The position numbers and the translations under genes were made by a program. Source: Chloroflexota bacterium (lineage in GTDB: Bacteria; Chloroflexota; Anaerolineae; Aggregatilineales; Ch27). From it: 46,102 bases of DNA. Numbering within the stretch: position 1 is the first letter of the stretch; each line of letters begins with the position of its first letter. The notes below the pieces were generated by a model. It searched no databases. It had not been told where the DNA came from and was given only the letters and a program-made list of their open reading frames with translations. Where the stretch lies: assembly GCA_019873685.1 (NCBI GenBank), contig JAIOAT010000026.1:1-46102 (forward strand), in the 5' to 3' direction. Shown here piece by piece: positions 8,419 to 15,851 of the stretch.

Positions 8419-8451
8419 AAAAGCGGGCGGCTCCACCCCGGAACCGCCCGC
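8419..8451 (-). terminator. Rho-independent terminator of the ornithine aminotransferase gene
   Basis: On the minus strand, a stem of twelve pairs with one mismatch (GCGGGCGGTTCC with GGAGCCGCCCGC, five-base loop) is followed at once by TTTTGATT. It begins 15 bases after the stop codon. Confidence 0.75.
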
Positions 8452-8466
8452 CTGTCTGTGCCGCGA

Positions 8467-9690
8467 TCAGGCCATCAGTAACACTTCGCGGATGCGCTCC
8501 ACGGCCCAGTCGATGTCCTGGCGGGTGATCACCAGCGGCGGGGCGAAGCGGATGGTATGCTTGCGCGTTTCTTTACACAGGATGCCGCGCTGCTGCAACG
8601 CCTCGCAGAAACGGCGAGCGCCCCCGGCCTGCGGCTTGAGTTCTACGCCGATGAGCAGCCCTTTGCCGCGCACTTCCTTGATGTGCGGGCTGTTGATCTC
8701 GGCCAGCCGCTCCATGAAGTACTCGCCCATTTCTGCGGCATTCTCGATCATGTCCTCGTCTTCCAGCACGTTGAGCGCCTCCAGGGCGACCGCTGCGCCC
8801 AGGGGATTGCCGCCAAACGTGCTGCCATGATCGCCGGGCTTGAAGAGGCCCAGCACCTCATCATCGCTGAGCACCGCGCTGACCGGGTAGAAGCCGCCGG
8901 AAAGCGCCTTGCCAATAATCATCACATCCGGGCGAACGTCCTCATGATCGCAGGCGAACAGCGCCCCGGTTCGCCCCAGGCCGGTCTGGATTTCGTCAGC
9001 CATCATGAGCACGTTGTGGCGGTCGCAGATCTCCCTGACGCGCTGCAAATACCCCGGCGGCGGGACGATCACGCCCGCTTCCCCCTGGATTGGTTCCACC
9101 AGGAAGGCCACCGTGTTCGGCGTGATCGCCGCTTCCAGCGCTTCGGCATTGCCATACGGGACGATCACAAAACCCGGCGTGAAGGGGCCAAAATCTTCGC
9201 GGTAAGCTTCTTCGGAGCTAAAGCTGATGATGGTGGTCGTGCGACCGTGGAAATTACCCTGGCAGACAATAATCTCGGCTTTGTTCGGCGCTACCCCTTT
9301 GACGCGGTACCCCCACTTGCGGGCTGCCTTGACTGCCGTTTCGACAGCCTCGGCCCCGCTATTCATGGGTAAGAATCGCGCGTAGCCGGTCATCTCATGC
9401 AGCTTTTCATACAGCAGCGCCAGCTTATCGCTGCGGAAAGCCCGGCTGGTCAGGGTTACCCGATACGCCTGATCGATCAGCGCCTGCCGGATCCGCGGGT
9501 GACAGTGGCCCTGGTTGACGGCGCTGTAGGCGGACAGGCAGTCCATGTAACGATTGCCGTCCACGTCATACACCCAGATGCCCTCTGCCCGCTCGATCAC
9601 CACGTCCAGCGGATGATAGTTGTGCGCCCCGTAAAGGTCTTCGAGCGCGATGTAGTCAGCACTGGTTCGGGCGCGGAGTGTCTCTACCAT
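8467..9690 (-). CDS. rocD: Ornithine aminotransferase
   Basis: A PLP enzyme moving the delta-amino group of ornithine to 2-oxoglutarate, giving glutamate semialdehyde for proline and glutamate metabolism. The 407-residue length, opening [30 protein letters not shown] and [15 protein letters not shown] are characteristic of ornithine rather than acetylornithine or GABA transaminases. The Schiff-base Lys is residue 261 in IIGKALSGG. The cofactor-binding [13 protein letters not shown] and the STFGGNPLG stretch are intact. It has its own -10 (TATAAT at 9724-9729) and its own terminator, so it is probably monocistronic. No other arginine-degradation gene is in the window. Confidence 0.94.
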   Translation of the reverse strand: MVETLRARTSADYIALEDLYGAHNYHPLDVVIERAEGIWVYDVDGNRYMDCLSAYSAVNQGHCHPRIRQALIDQAYRVTLTSRAFRSDKLALLYEKLHEMTGYARFLPMNSGAEAVETAVKAARKWGYRVKGVAPNKAEIIVCQGNFHGRTTTIISFSSEEAYREDFGPFTPGFVIVPYGNAEALEAAITPNTVAFLVEPIQGEAGVIVPPPGYLQRVREICDRHNVLMMADEIQTGLGRTGALFACDHEDVRPDVMIIGKALSGGFYPVSAVLSDDEVLGLFKPGDHGSTFGGNPLGAAVALEALNVLEDEDMIENAAEMGEYFMERLAEINSPHIKEVRGKGLLIGVELKPQAGGARRFCEALQQRGILCKETRKHTIRFAPPLVITRQDIDWAVERIREVLLMA

Positions 9691-9717
9691 ACGCAGTTCT
9701 CCTCAACAACAAGCGCT

Positions 9718-9734
9718 TTATGCATTATACATAA
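9718..9734 (-). promoter_or_regulatory. rocD -10 within an AT-rich palindrome
   Basis: The minus strand reads TTATG-TATAATG-CATAA, with arms that are exact inverted repeats and a perfect TATAAT (9724-9729) in the middle. The AT-rich palindrome is reminiscent of an arginine-repressor box, but the match is too loose to claim. No good -35 is seen. Confidence 0.45.
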
Positions 9735-9833
9735 CTATTGGCGCCCGGACTAGTACAATATGCACAACCTTTGTCCCTGCGCCGATCAGCTATCCTGCCC
9801 AGCCCCGAGTTGCATGACTCGTTTGATTGGGCC

Positions 9834-10661
9834 TTAGTGTGCAGCCAGCCATGTGCTGACCTCCGCCAGGACGGTCTCCTTGCCCGGTTCATTGAAAATC
9901 TCATGGTACATGCCTTCGTAGGACCGGATGGTTTTATCCGCTGCGCCAAGCTCGCGGGCAAGGATCGTCAGGCTGGCGGGCGGGGCAATCGCATCTGCGT
10001 CGCCATGCAGGCACAGGCAGGGGATCGTGATCCGGGGCAGCCCGGCCCGCGCGTCATCCGCCAGTGCGATCAGCTCCAGGCCCTGCCGGGCGCTCAGCCA
10101 GCCGCGATAGTTGAGCGGATCGCTGTCGTAGGCTGCGCGCACTACCGGATCGCGGGAGATGTCGGCGGCGCTCAGCTTGACGACTGGCATCTGCGGCGCG
10201 ATTCCCGCCAGCAGCCCCGCCGCGCTCCGCAGCCAGCGGGGAGTCGTCTCCCCCAGCGCAACCGGTGCGCCGGAGGTGATCATCCCGGCCAGCAGGGACT
10301 GGTGGCGGGCGGTGAAAGCCAGCGCCAGCAGCCCGCCCATGCTATGCCCCAGGAGGAAGATCGGGCAGCCCGGATACGCCGCCGCTACCTGTTGAAAATA
10401 GCCCAGCAGATCCTCCAGGTACAGGCTGTAACGCTCAACGCGGGCACGCGGGCCGGGACTGTGGCCATGCCCGCGCAAGTCAAAGGCGCAGACGGCATAG
10501 CCCTGCGCGTTCAGGTGCGCCGCCACGTGGGCGTAACGCCCGCTGTGTTCGGCCACGCCATGCACCAGCAGAATCACGGCGCGGGCCTCGTCAACGGGCC
10601 ACTGCCGCGTGAACAGCGTCGTGCCATCCGGGGCCTGGAATGTACCGGTGATCTCGCTCAT
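9834..10661 (-). CDS. Alpha/beta hydrolase, monoacylglycerol lipase-like
   Basis: A 275-residue soluble hydrolase resembling bacterial monoacylglycerol lipases and lysophospholipases. The oxyanion strand is ILLVHGVAEHSGRY, RGHGHS follows, the nucleophile elbow GHSMGG puts Ser at residue 107, and an Asp/His pair is expected in the HGDADAIAP and GMYHEIFNEPG segments. It is the last gene of a closely packed leftward run (9 bases after the pyrophosphatase-like gene). Being there could be chance, or it could be a metabolic output of the signalling genes upstream. The substrate is not defined. Confidence 0.85.
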   Translation of the reverse strand: MSEITGTFQAPDGTTLFTRQWPVDEARAVILLVHGVAEHSGRYAHVAAHLNAQGYAVCAFDLRGHGHSPGPRARVERYSLYLEDLLGYFQQVAAAYPGCPIFLLGHSMGGLLALAFTARHQSLLAGMITSGAPVALGETTPRWLRSAAGLLAGIAPQMPVVKLSAADISRDPVVRAAYDSDPLNYRGWLSARQGLELIALADDARAGLPRITIPCLCLHGDADAIAPPASLTILARELGAADKTIRSYEGMYHEIFNEPGKETVLAEVSTWLAAH

Positions 10662-10670
10662 AGTCGCCTC

Positions 10671-11021
10671 TTAGCGTGGTTTAGGGCGCGGAATCAGAAT
10701 GGCGGCCTGGTGGCCGCGGTTGTGGCTCTGCAGGGCCAGCTGGGCTTCCTGTGGCGTGCAGCCCAGCAGGATCTTCAGTTCGGTTTCCCGCTTGAGCCGG
10801 TCTACCGTCCCGATCACGGCCACCACCTCGCGGTCCGGCAGGGAGCCAATCCACACATCGATCCCCTCGCCGTCCATGGTGCGGGTGTCATCCAGGTGGC
10901 CATAATCGAGCGGGTAGATGAAATCAGGATAGCGCGGATGGCGCGTGCCCGCCGGGCGGTCGATTGTGATCGAACTGACGGCGACCAGCGCATCCAGAAA
11001 CAGCCAGAAATCATCGCCCAT
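10671..11021 (-). CDS. Inorganic pyrophosphatase-like protein
   Basis: A 116-residue protein resembling short bacterial proteins annotated as inorganic diphosphatase. It has IDRPAGTRHPRYP, then YPLDYGHLDDT and the acidic DGEGIDVWIG motif that corresponds to the metal-binding DGDPLDV of family I enzymes. The middle Asp is replaced by Glu. The lysine/arginine-rich N-terminal substrate part and the D-x-D-x-K segment of the full enzyme are not recognisable, so real pyrophosphatase activity is doubtful. The start at ATG 11021 was chosen over longer readings because it has AAGGA at the right distance and does not overrun the neighbouring receiver gene. It lies 8 bases after that gene. Confidence 0.7.
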   Translation of the reverse strand: MGDDFWLFLDALVAVSSITIDRPAGTRHPRYPDFIYPLDYGHLDDTRTMDGEGIDVWIGSLPDREVVAVIGTVDRLKRETELKILLGCTPQEAQLALQSHNRGHQAAILIPRPKPR

Positions 11022-11029
11022 CGTCGTCC

Positions 11030-11386
11030 TTACTCCCCTTTCTCCAGCGCCGCCAGCACGGTCAGTAACTCCTCCCAGGGCACCCATTGCGCCTCCGGTG
11101 CGGCGGCCAGCGCCTTTTCCGCTGCTTCCGTCGAACCGCCGACGAAGATCAGCGGCAGGCGGCGCGTTGCTGCTGTTTCCCACAGGGCGCGGGCGAGTTC
11201 GCGGCTATGCGCCGCCCGGCGACTCAGGTCGATCACGATGGCATCCGGCGGCTCGTTCCGGATGATACGAAAGGCGCGCCCGCCATCCTCATTCTCAACT
11301 TCGACGAACCAGCCCGCGTCGCGCAAGGCGCAGGCGCGGCAGTCGACGTCCTCGCCCCACAGCACCAGCACGACCCGGCCTTTCAT
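11030..11386 (-). CDS. Degenerate receiver (response-regulator-like) domain protein
   Basis: A 118-residue single-domain protein with the fold pattern of a response regulator receiver: alternating strands VVLVLWGED, DAIVIDLS, LPLIFVGGS and QWVPWEELL. An Asp (53) sits where phosphorylation normally occurs. The paired acidic residues after strand 1 are shifted (WGED), the Thr/Ser after strand 4 is Gly, and the conserved Lys before the last helix is missing (VPW instead of KPF). It is therefore probably a pseudo-receiver used for protein contacts rather than phosphotransfer. The start at ATG 11386 avoids overlap with the FHA gene. It lies 14 bases after that gene. Confidence 0.65.
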   Translation of the reverse strand: MKGRVVLVLWGEDVDCRACALRDAGWFVEVENEDGGRAFRIIRNEPPDAIVIDLSRRAAHSRELARALWETAATRRLPLIFVGGSTEAAEKALAAAPEAQWVPWEELLTVLAALEKGE

Positions 11387-11400
11387 AGAATCCCGGCTCC

Positions 11401-11775
11401 CTACGGATCGATCCGCAGCCATGTCCGCCCAACGCGGAAGAGTTCGCCGGGCTTCAGTTCGGCGCTCTCGCTCCGCAACCGCCGGTCGTTCAATAGCGTG
11501 CCATTCTTGCTGCCATCGTCGGTCAACAGGAAGCGTAGCGGCCCACTTTGATGGGTGGCCGCGCCGTCGGCAATGGTCTCGTCATTGCTCAGGCAGATCA
11601 GGCTGGCGTGGCGGCGGGATACCTGCGAGTCATAGGGCAGCGAGATGTCGCACTCCTCGCTGCGGCCAATTGTCCACTGGGTCCTGCCGCCCAGGGCGGG
11701 CATCTGCAATAGAATCTGCAGCCCATCCTGCGGACCGCTCATGATGCGCAACGAGATCGTCCTGCCTGCCACCAT
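11401..11775 (-). CDS. FHA domain protein
   Basis: A 124-residue protein consisting of one forkhead-associated domain, the fold that binds phosphothreonine peptides. The three signature patches are present: GRS (after WTI), SRRHA and DDGSKNGTLLN. The Ser, Arg, His and Asn that contact phosphothreonine are all intact. No other domain is attached. Lying 18 bases downstream of a Ser/Thr kinase gene, it is the obvious reader for that kinase's products or autophosphorylation sites, as in other bacterial kinase-FHA pairs (established pattern; here inferred from proximity). Confidence 0.88.
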   Translation of the reverse strand: MVAGRTISLRIMSGPQDGLQILLQMPALGGRTQWTIGRSEECDISLPYDSQVSRRHASLICLSNDETIADGAATHQSGPLRFLLTDDGSKNGTLLNDRRLRSESAELKPGELFRVGRTWLRIDP

Positions 11776-11793
11776 CTTCCCCCTATCGGTAAA

Positions 11794-14700
11794 CTAGGAC
11801 GCTTCCGGCCCGGCCTCGCCCTGCCATAACCGGCGCGCCTCTGTCCGCCGCGTGCGGGAAGGCTCGTGCTGCGGGTTGAGGTTCAGCGCCTGGTTGAAGG
11901 CTTCGATCGCTTCCGGGTAGCGTCCCAGGCTCATCAGGGCTTCGCCCTGATTGTGCCAGAACCAGACATCCCCGCCATTGTAGCGGGTAGCCTGCTGGTG
12001 GTTGCGCAGGGCGTCCTCCCAGCGGCCCAGCGCGGCATAGGCCAGCCCCAGGCCGTTATAGGCCCAGGCGTACTGTGGATCGAGGGCGACGGCCCGCTCG
12101 TAACTGGCGATGGCTTCTTCGTGGCGATCCAGCCGGCGCAGGATCTGGCCGCGTCGCGCCCACAGGTTGGCGTTTTCAGCGTCAACTGCCAGAGCCTGGT
12201 CGACCACCGCCAGCGCCCGGTCATTCTGGTGCAGTTCCAGTAACGGATCAAGCTGGTTGGTGTAGTACCACAGCCCTGTCGGGTCCTCCTGCACAGCCCG
12301 CTCAAAGCTGGCCAGCGCTTCTTCGCGGCGTCCCAGTCCTTCCAGGGCCAGCCCGCGCCCATTCCAGGCCCAGGCGTAATGCGGGTCGATAGCCAGCGCC
12401 TGGTCATAGGCGACTACGGCCTCCTTGTAGCGCCCCAGGCGGCGCAGAACCTGCCCCTTCTTGGCCCAGGCCTCGATGTGCTGCGCATCCAGCGCCAGCG
12501 CCCGCTCCAGCGGCGCTAACGCCTCCTCATAGCGGTGCAGGACAACCAGCGCATCACCCTGGTTGTACCAGAACCAGGCGTCGCCCGGCTCTTCCTGGGT
12601 GGCCTGCTGGAAACACTCCAGGGCCAGGTCGGGCTGGCCGAGCGCACTGTGGATCAGCCCTTTGCCATTCCAGGCCCAGCCGTAATGGGGGTCAAGATGC
12701 AGGGCCTGCTCGTAGGCTTCCAGCGCCTCAGTCAGGCGATTCTGGCGGCGCAGCAGCTGACCGCGCTTGGCCCAGGCGCGGTGATGGGTGGGGCTGTGCG
12801 TCAGCAGGCGGTCAAGCAGGGCCAGCGCCTCGTCGTTGCGCTGTAGCGTGATCAGCAGATCGGCCTGGTTGTACAGGTAGAGGGGATTCTCCGGCTCGGC
12901 GGCCACCGCCTGCTCGTAAGCCTTCAGGGCGTCATCCAGACGCTGGATCGCCTCATAGACTGCGCCCAGTTCGTTCCAGGCCCAGGCGTAGGCCGGGTCC
13001 AGCTCAACCGCATGCTCCAGGTAGGGCAGCGCCTCCTGAGGGCGCCCCAGGTGGCGCAGGCAGTTGCCGATCCGCGCCCAGCTGCGGCTATGCTCCGGCT
13101 GGAGGGCGATGGCCTGTTTGAGCGGTTCCAGCGCCTCGTCGTAACGCTTGAGCAGCACCAGCACATTGCCCTGGTTGTACCAGTGCCAGACATCGCCCGG
13201 CATAGCTTCCGCCGCCCGCCGGTAGCATTCCAGGGCTTCGGCGTAGCGTTCCAGCCGCTCAAGAACGATTCCCTGGCCGTTCCAGGCCCAGCCGTAAGTC
13301 GGGTCGATCGCCAGCGCCCGGCTGTAGGCTTCCAGCGCCTCGTCATACTGCCGCAGATAGCGGTAGACCTGCCCCAGCTTGGCCCAGCTATAGGCATGCT
13401 GTGGATCGATCGTGATCGCCTGGCGGGCCGGGGCCAGTGCTTCGTCATAGCGGCCCAGTTCCACCAGCATCTCCACCTGGTTGTACCAGTGCCAGACCTC
13501 ATCCGGGGCGTCGCGGGCGGCGTCGCGGAAAGCGTTCAGCGCCTCCGCCCAGCGGCCAAGCGCCTTGAGGGCCAGGCCCAGGCCGTTGCTGGCCCAGCCG
13601 TAATCCGGCTGGAGCTTGAGGGCCATGCGGTAAGCCTTGACGGCGTCTTCGTAACGCTCCAGCAGGCGGTAAACCTGGCCGCGTTTAGCCCAGCTATGGG
13701 CATGCAGCGGATCGACCGATAGCGCCCGGTCGAGCATGGCCAGCGAGTCCTCGTGGCGGCCCAGCGCCTGCAGGATGTCCGCCTGGTTGTACCATGTCCA
13801 GACATCGCCCGGCTTGAGTTCGGAGGCGCGGCGGTACGCTTCCAGAGCTTCCTCTGCCCGGCCCAGCCGCTCCAGTACAATGCCTTTGCCGTTCCAGGCC
13901 CAGCCGTAATCCGGCGAGAAGTGGATGGCATTGTCGAAGGCGGCCAGCGCCTCGTCATAGCGGCCCAGCAGGCGCAACGTGCGGCCCTTGCGCGCCCAGG
14001 CCCAGGCGTAATCGGGCTGCAGGGCCAGCGCCCGATCGTAAGCTTCCAATGCTTCCTCTGCCCGGCCCAGTTCAGTCAGGCTGTAGCCCTTGTCCATCAG
14101 TTCGTGGGCCTCAAGCTGCGTCGCGCTGACTTCCAGGATCGGCGGCGCGCCGTGGATATCCGCATAGATCGCGCTCAAAGCCTGTACCACGGAGTCCCAG
14201 TCCGGGGGGCGTTCATCACGGTTCTTGGCCAGGCAGGAGAGCACCAGCCTGCTGAGCGCCTCGGGGATGTCTACCGCGACATCCTGAGGGATAACCGGCG
14301 TTTCGGTCAGGTGGGCGATGATCCAGGTGTGGAACTTACGTGCACCGAAGACCGGTCGCCCGGCCAGCATCTCGTACAGGATACAGCCAAAGGCGTAGAT
14401 ATCGGACCGCGGGTCGACTTCTTCGGCCCGGCATTGTTCTGGCGACATGTAAGGCGCAGTGCCGACGATCGCCCCGCCGCGCGTCAGGCGCTGCAGGTCT
14501 TCGTCCACATCGTCGGCAAAGGGCACGTCGCCGATCTCCACGGAACGCACCAGACCGAAGTCAGTCACCTTGGCGACTTCGTCATGGGTGACCAGGATGT
14601 TGGCCGGCTTGAGGTCGCGGTGAACCAGGCCCGGCATCTTCTGCTGGGCGTGGCTCATACCCAGGGCGATGTGCAGGCCGAAGGTGACCGCCTGCGGCAG

Positions 14701-15834
14701 GCCGATCCGGTTGTGCTCGATCCACCCGCGCAGGTCCGGCCCCAGCCCTTCCGGGCCGCTCACATGCTCCAGGAAGATGTGTGGGCGGTCGCGGATGGTG
14801 CGCACCACCCGCGCCTGGACGATGTTTGGGTGTTTCTCCAGCCGGACCCAGGTCAGCGCTTCCTGGACAAAGCGGGCGACGGCGCGGTCGTTCCCAAAAA
14901 AGCGCGACTGAAAGCTCTTGATCGCTACCGGCTCGCGCTGCTCGTGGTCGTAGCACAGGTAGACCACGCCCATCCCGCCGCGCAACACCTGGGCAACCTC
15001 GTAGCGATCTTCGATGCGCTCACCGGGGGCGAATTCATCCTCTACGGTCTGGACACTCTCCCGCCCCAGCGACAGGTATGGCATATCCACTGCCGAGAAA
15101 GCGCCTTCCGCCGCCCGTGCGGGCCTGTCTTCCGGCGGCGAATCGGGCGCGGCCTCCGCCGCCGGGCCGGTTGCCCGCACGGCGGGTTCCGCTTCGGATA
15201 GCGCCGGAGCGGCCACAGCCAGTTCATCCTGGGTATCCGTCAGGGCGCGGGGGAGGGGGGAGGGCATGGCCGCCACCGTCAGCGCCTCGCCGCGTTTGAC
15301 GGGCGGCGCGTTGAAGGTCAGGCCGCTCTCCAGGCCGACGGGGTACGCCTGAAGCAGGCGGAACAACATCCCCTGCAGCGCCTCGCTCTGCCGGTCGGGT
15401 TCGATCTCGGCGGCGGCCCACAGGGCCACGGCCACGTTGCGGGCCGAAGGCAATGCCAGGGCTGCCGCGCATACCCATTCCGCCAGGCGAGCGATGGCGT
15501 CCTCGGCCAGGGCGCGATCGGCATCGTTCGCGGCGCGGGCGGCAGCCCGCCGGTACGCCGTGAACGCCTTGCCGACGTAGAATACCCGCAGCTGGTCTTC
15601 CGCCAGGATGCGCTGGGCGCACAGATCGCCCAGGGCAAAGGCGTCGTCAGGCTCCGGCGGAACCCGCCGCAGGGCCAGCTGGCCGAGCTGGCGGATGTCC
15701 TTATCCGGATCGTTGGCGAATAGATCGACAGCGTCTTCTTTGTGGTGGGCCGAAAGCAGGCGGGCCGCCTCGGCGGCGGGCAGCGACGGCGCGGCGCGGT
15801 CGGTCTGAGGTACTGGTGGGATGGTCTGGTTCAT
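11794..15834 (-). CDS. Ser/Thr protein kinase with 22 TPR repeats
   Basis: A 1346-residue soluble signalling protein. Residues 1-275 are a partly helical, low-complexity N-terminal region. A Hanks-type kinase domain spans about 276-560, with a glycine loop (LRGGMGVVYLC), VAIKSF, the catalytic HRDLKPANILV, DFGLV and a GTAPYMSPEQ activation end, so it should be active. From about residue 575 to 1330 there are 22 tetratricopeptide repeats of 34 residues. Twenty-one of them form seven three-repeat units. There is no transmembrane helix, unlike PknB-type sensors. ATG 15834 has GAGG nine bases upstream; a TTG at 15855, overlapping the Clp stop, is an alternative. Followed after 18 bases by an FHA gene. 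Confidence 0.92.
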   Translation of the reverse strand: MNQTIPPVPQTDRAAPSLPAAEAARLLSAHHKEDAVDLFANDPDKDIRQLGQLALRRVPPEPDDAFALGDLCAQRILAEDQLRVFYVGKAFTAYRRAAARAANDADRALAEDAIARLAEWVCAAALALPSARNVAVALWAAAEIEPDRQSEALQGMLFRLLQAYPVGLESGLTFNAPPVKRGEALTVAAMPSPLPRALTDTQDELAVAAPALSEAEPAVRATGPAAEAAPDSPPEDRPARAAEGAFSAVDMPYLSLGRESVQTVEDEFAPGERIEDRYEVAQVLRGGMGVVYLCYDHEQREPVAIKSFQSRFFGNDRAVARFVQEALTWVRLEKHPNIVQARVVRTIRDRPHIFLEHVSGPEGLGPDLRGWIEHNRIGLPQAVTFGLHIALGMSHAQQKMPGLVHRDLKPANILVTHDEVAKVTDFGLVRSVEIGDVPFADDVDEDLQRLTRGGAIVGTAPYMSPEQCRAEEVDPRSDIYAFGCILYEMLAGRPVFGARKFHTWIIAHLTETPVIPQDVAVDIPEALSRLVLSCLAKNRDERPPDWDSVVQALSAIYADIHGAPPILEVSATQLEAHELMDKGYSLTELGRAEEALEAYDRALALQPDYAWAWARKGRTLRLLGRYDEALAAFDNAIHFSPDYGWAWNGKGIVLERLGRAEEALEAYRRASELKPGDVWTWYNQADILQALGRHEDSLAMLDRALSVDPLHAHSWAKRGQVYRLLERYEDAVKAYRMALKLQPDYGWASNGLGLALKALGRWAEALNAFRDAARDAPDEVWHWYNQVEMLVELGRYDEALAPARQAITIDPQHAYSWAKLGQVYRYLRQYDEALEAYSRALAIDPTYGWAWNGQGIVLERLERYAEALECYRRAAEAMPGDVWHWYNQGNVLVLLKRYDEALEPLKQAIALQPEHSRSWARIGNCLRHLGRPQEALPYLEHAVELDPAYAWAWNELGAVYEAIQRLDDALKAYEQAVAAEPENPLYLYNQADLLITLQRNDEALALLDRLLTHSPTHHRAWAKRGQLLRRQNRLTEALEAYEQALHLDPHYGWAWNGKGLIHSALGQPDLALECFQQATQEEPGDAWFWYNQGDALVVLHRYEEALAPLERALALDAQHIEAWAKKGQVLRRLGRYKEAVVAYDQALAIDPHYAWAWNGRGLALEGLGRREEALASFERAVQEDPTGLWYYTNQLDPLLELHQNDRALAVVDQALAVDAENANLWARRGQILRRLDRHEEAIASYERAVALDPQYAWAYNGLGLAYAALGRWEDALRNHQQATRYNGGDVWFWHNQGEALMSLGRYPEAIEAFNQALNLNPQHEPSRTRRTEARRLWQGEAGPEAS
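11868..14112 (-). repeat. DNA coding for 22 TPR repeats, 102-base period with a 306-base higher order
   Basis: The kinase gene's 3' half is a tandem series of 34-codon units. Three alternating types recur in fixed order: WAKxGQ-, WAWNGxG- and WxWYNQ-type openings. Seven such triplets follow one leading repeat. This implies growth by duplication of a 306-base block. Confidence 0.88.
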
Positions 15835-15851
15835 ATCCTCTTGCCTCGCGC

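Noticed and set aside
10671-11183. Longer form of the pyrophosphatase-like gene
   Set aside because: It would overlap the receiver gene deeply and adds Gly/Arg-rich sequence with no family match. ATG 11021 has a good ribosome binding site.
9738-11744. Long plus-strand open frame of 668 codons
   Set aside because: It lies antisense to four genes with clear family motifs (hydrolase, pyrophosphatase-like, receiver, FHA), and its sequence is Arg/Ala/Gly/Gln-rich with no recognisable fold. High GC content makes such antisense frames common.
11868-14112. CRISPR-like periodic repeats
   Set aside because: The repeats are contiguous 102-base coding units without unique spacers and encode TPRs. No cas gene was seen.
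13753-15201. Plus-strand frame of 482 codons across the kinase gene
   Set aside because: Antisense shadow of the kinase and TPR coding sequence; its length follows from the repeat array.
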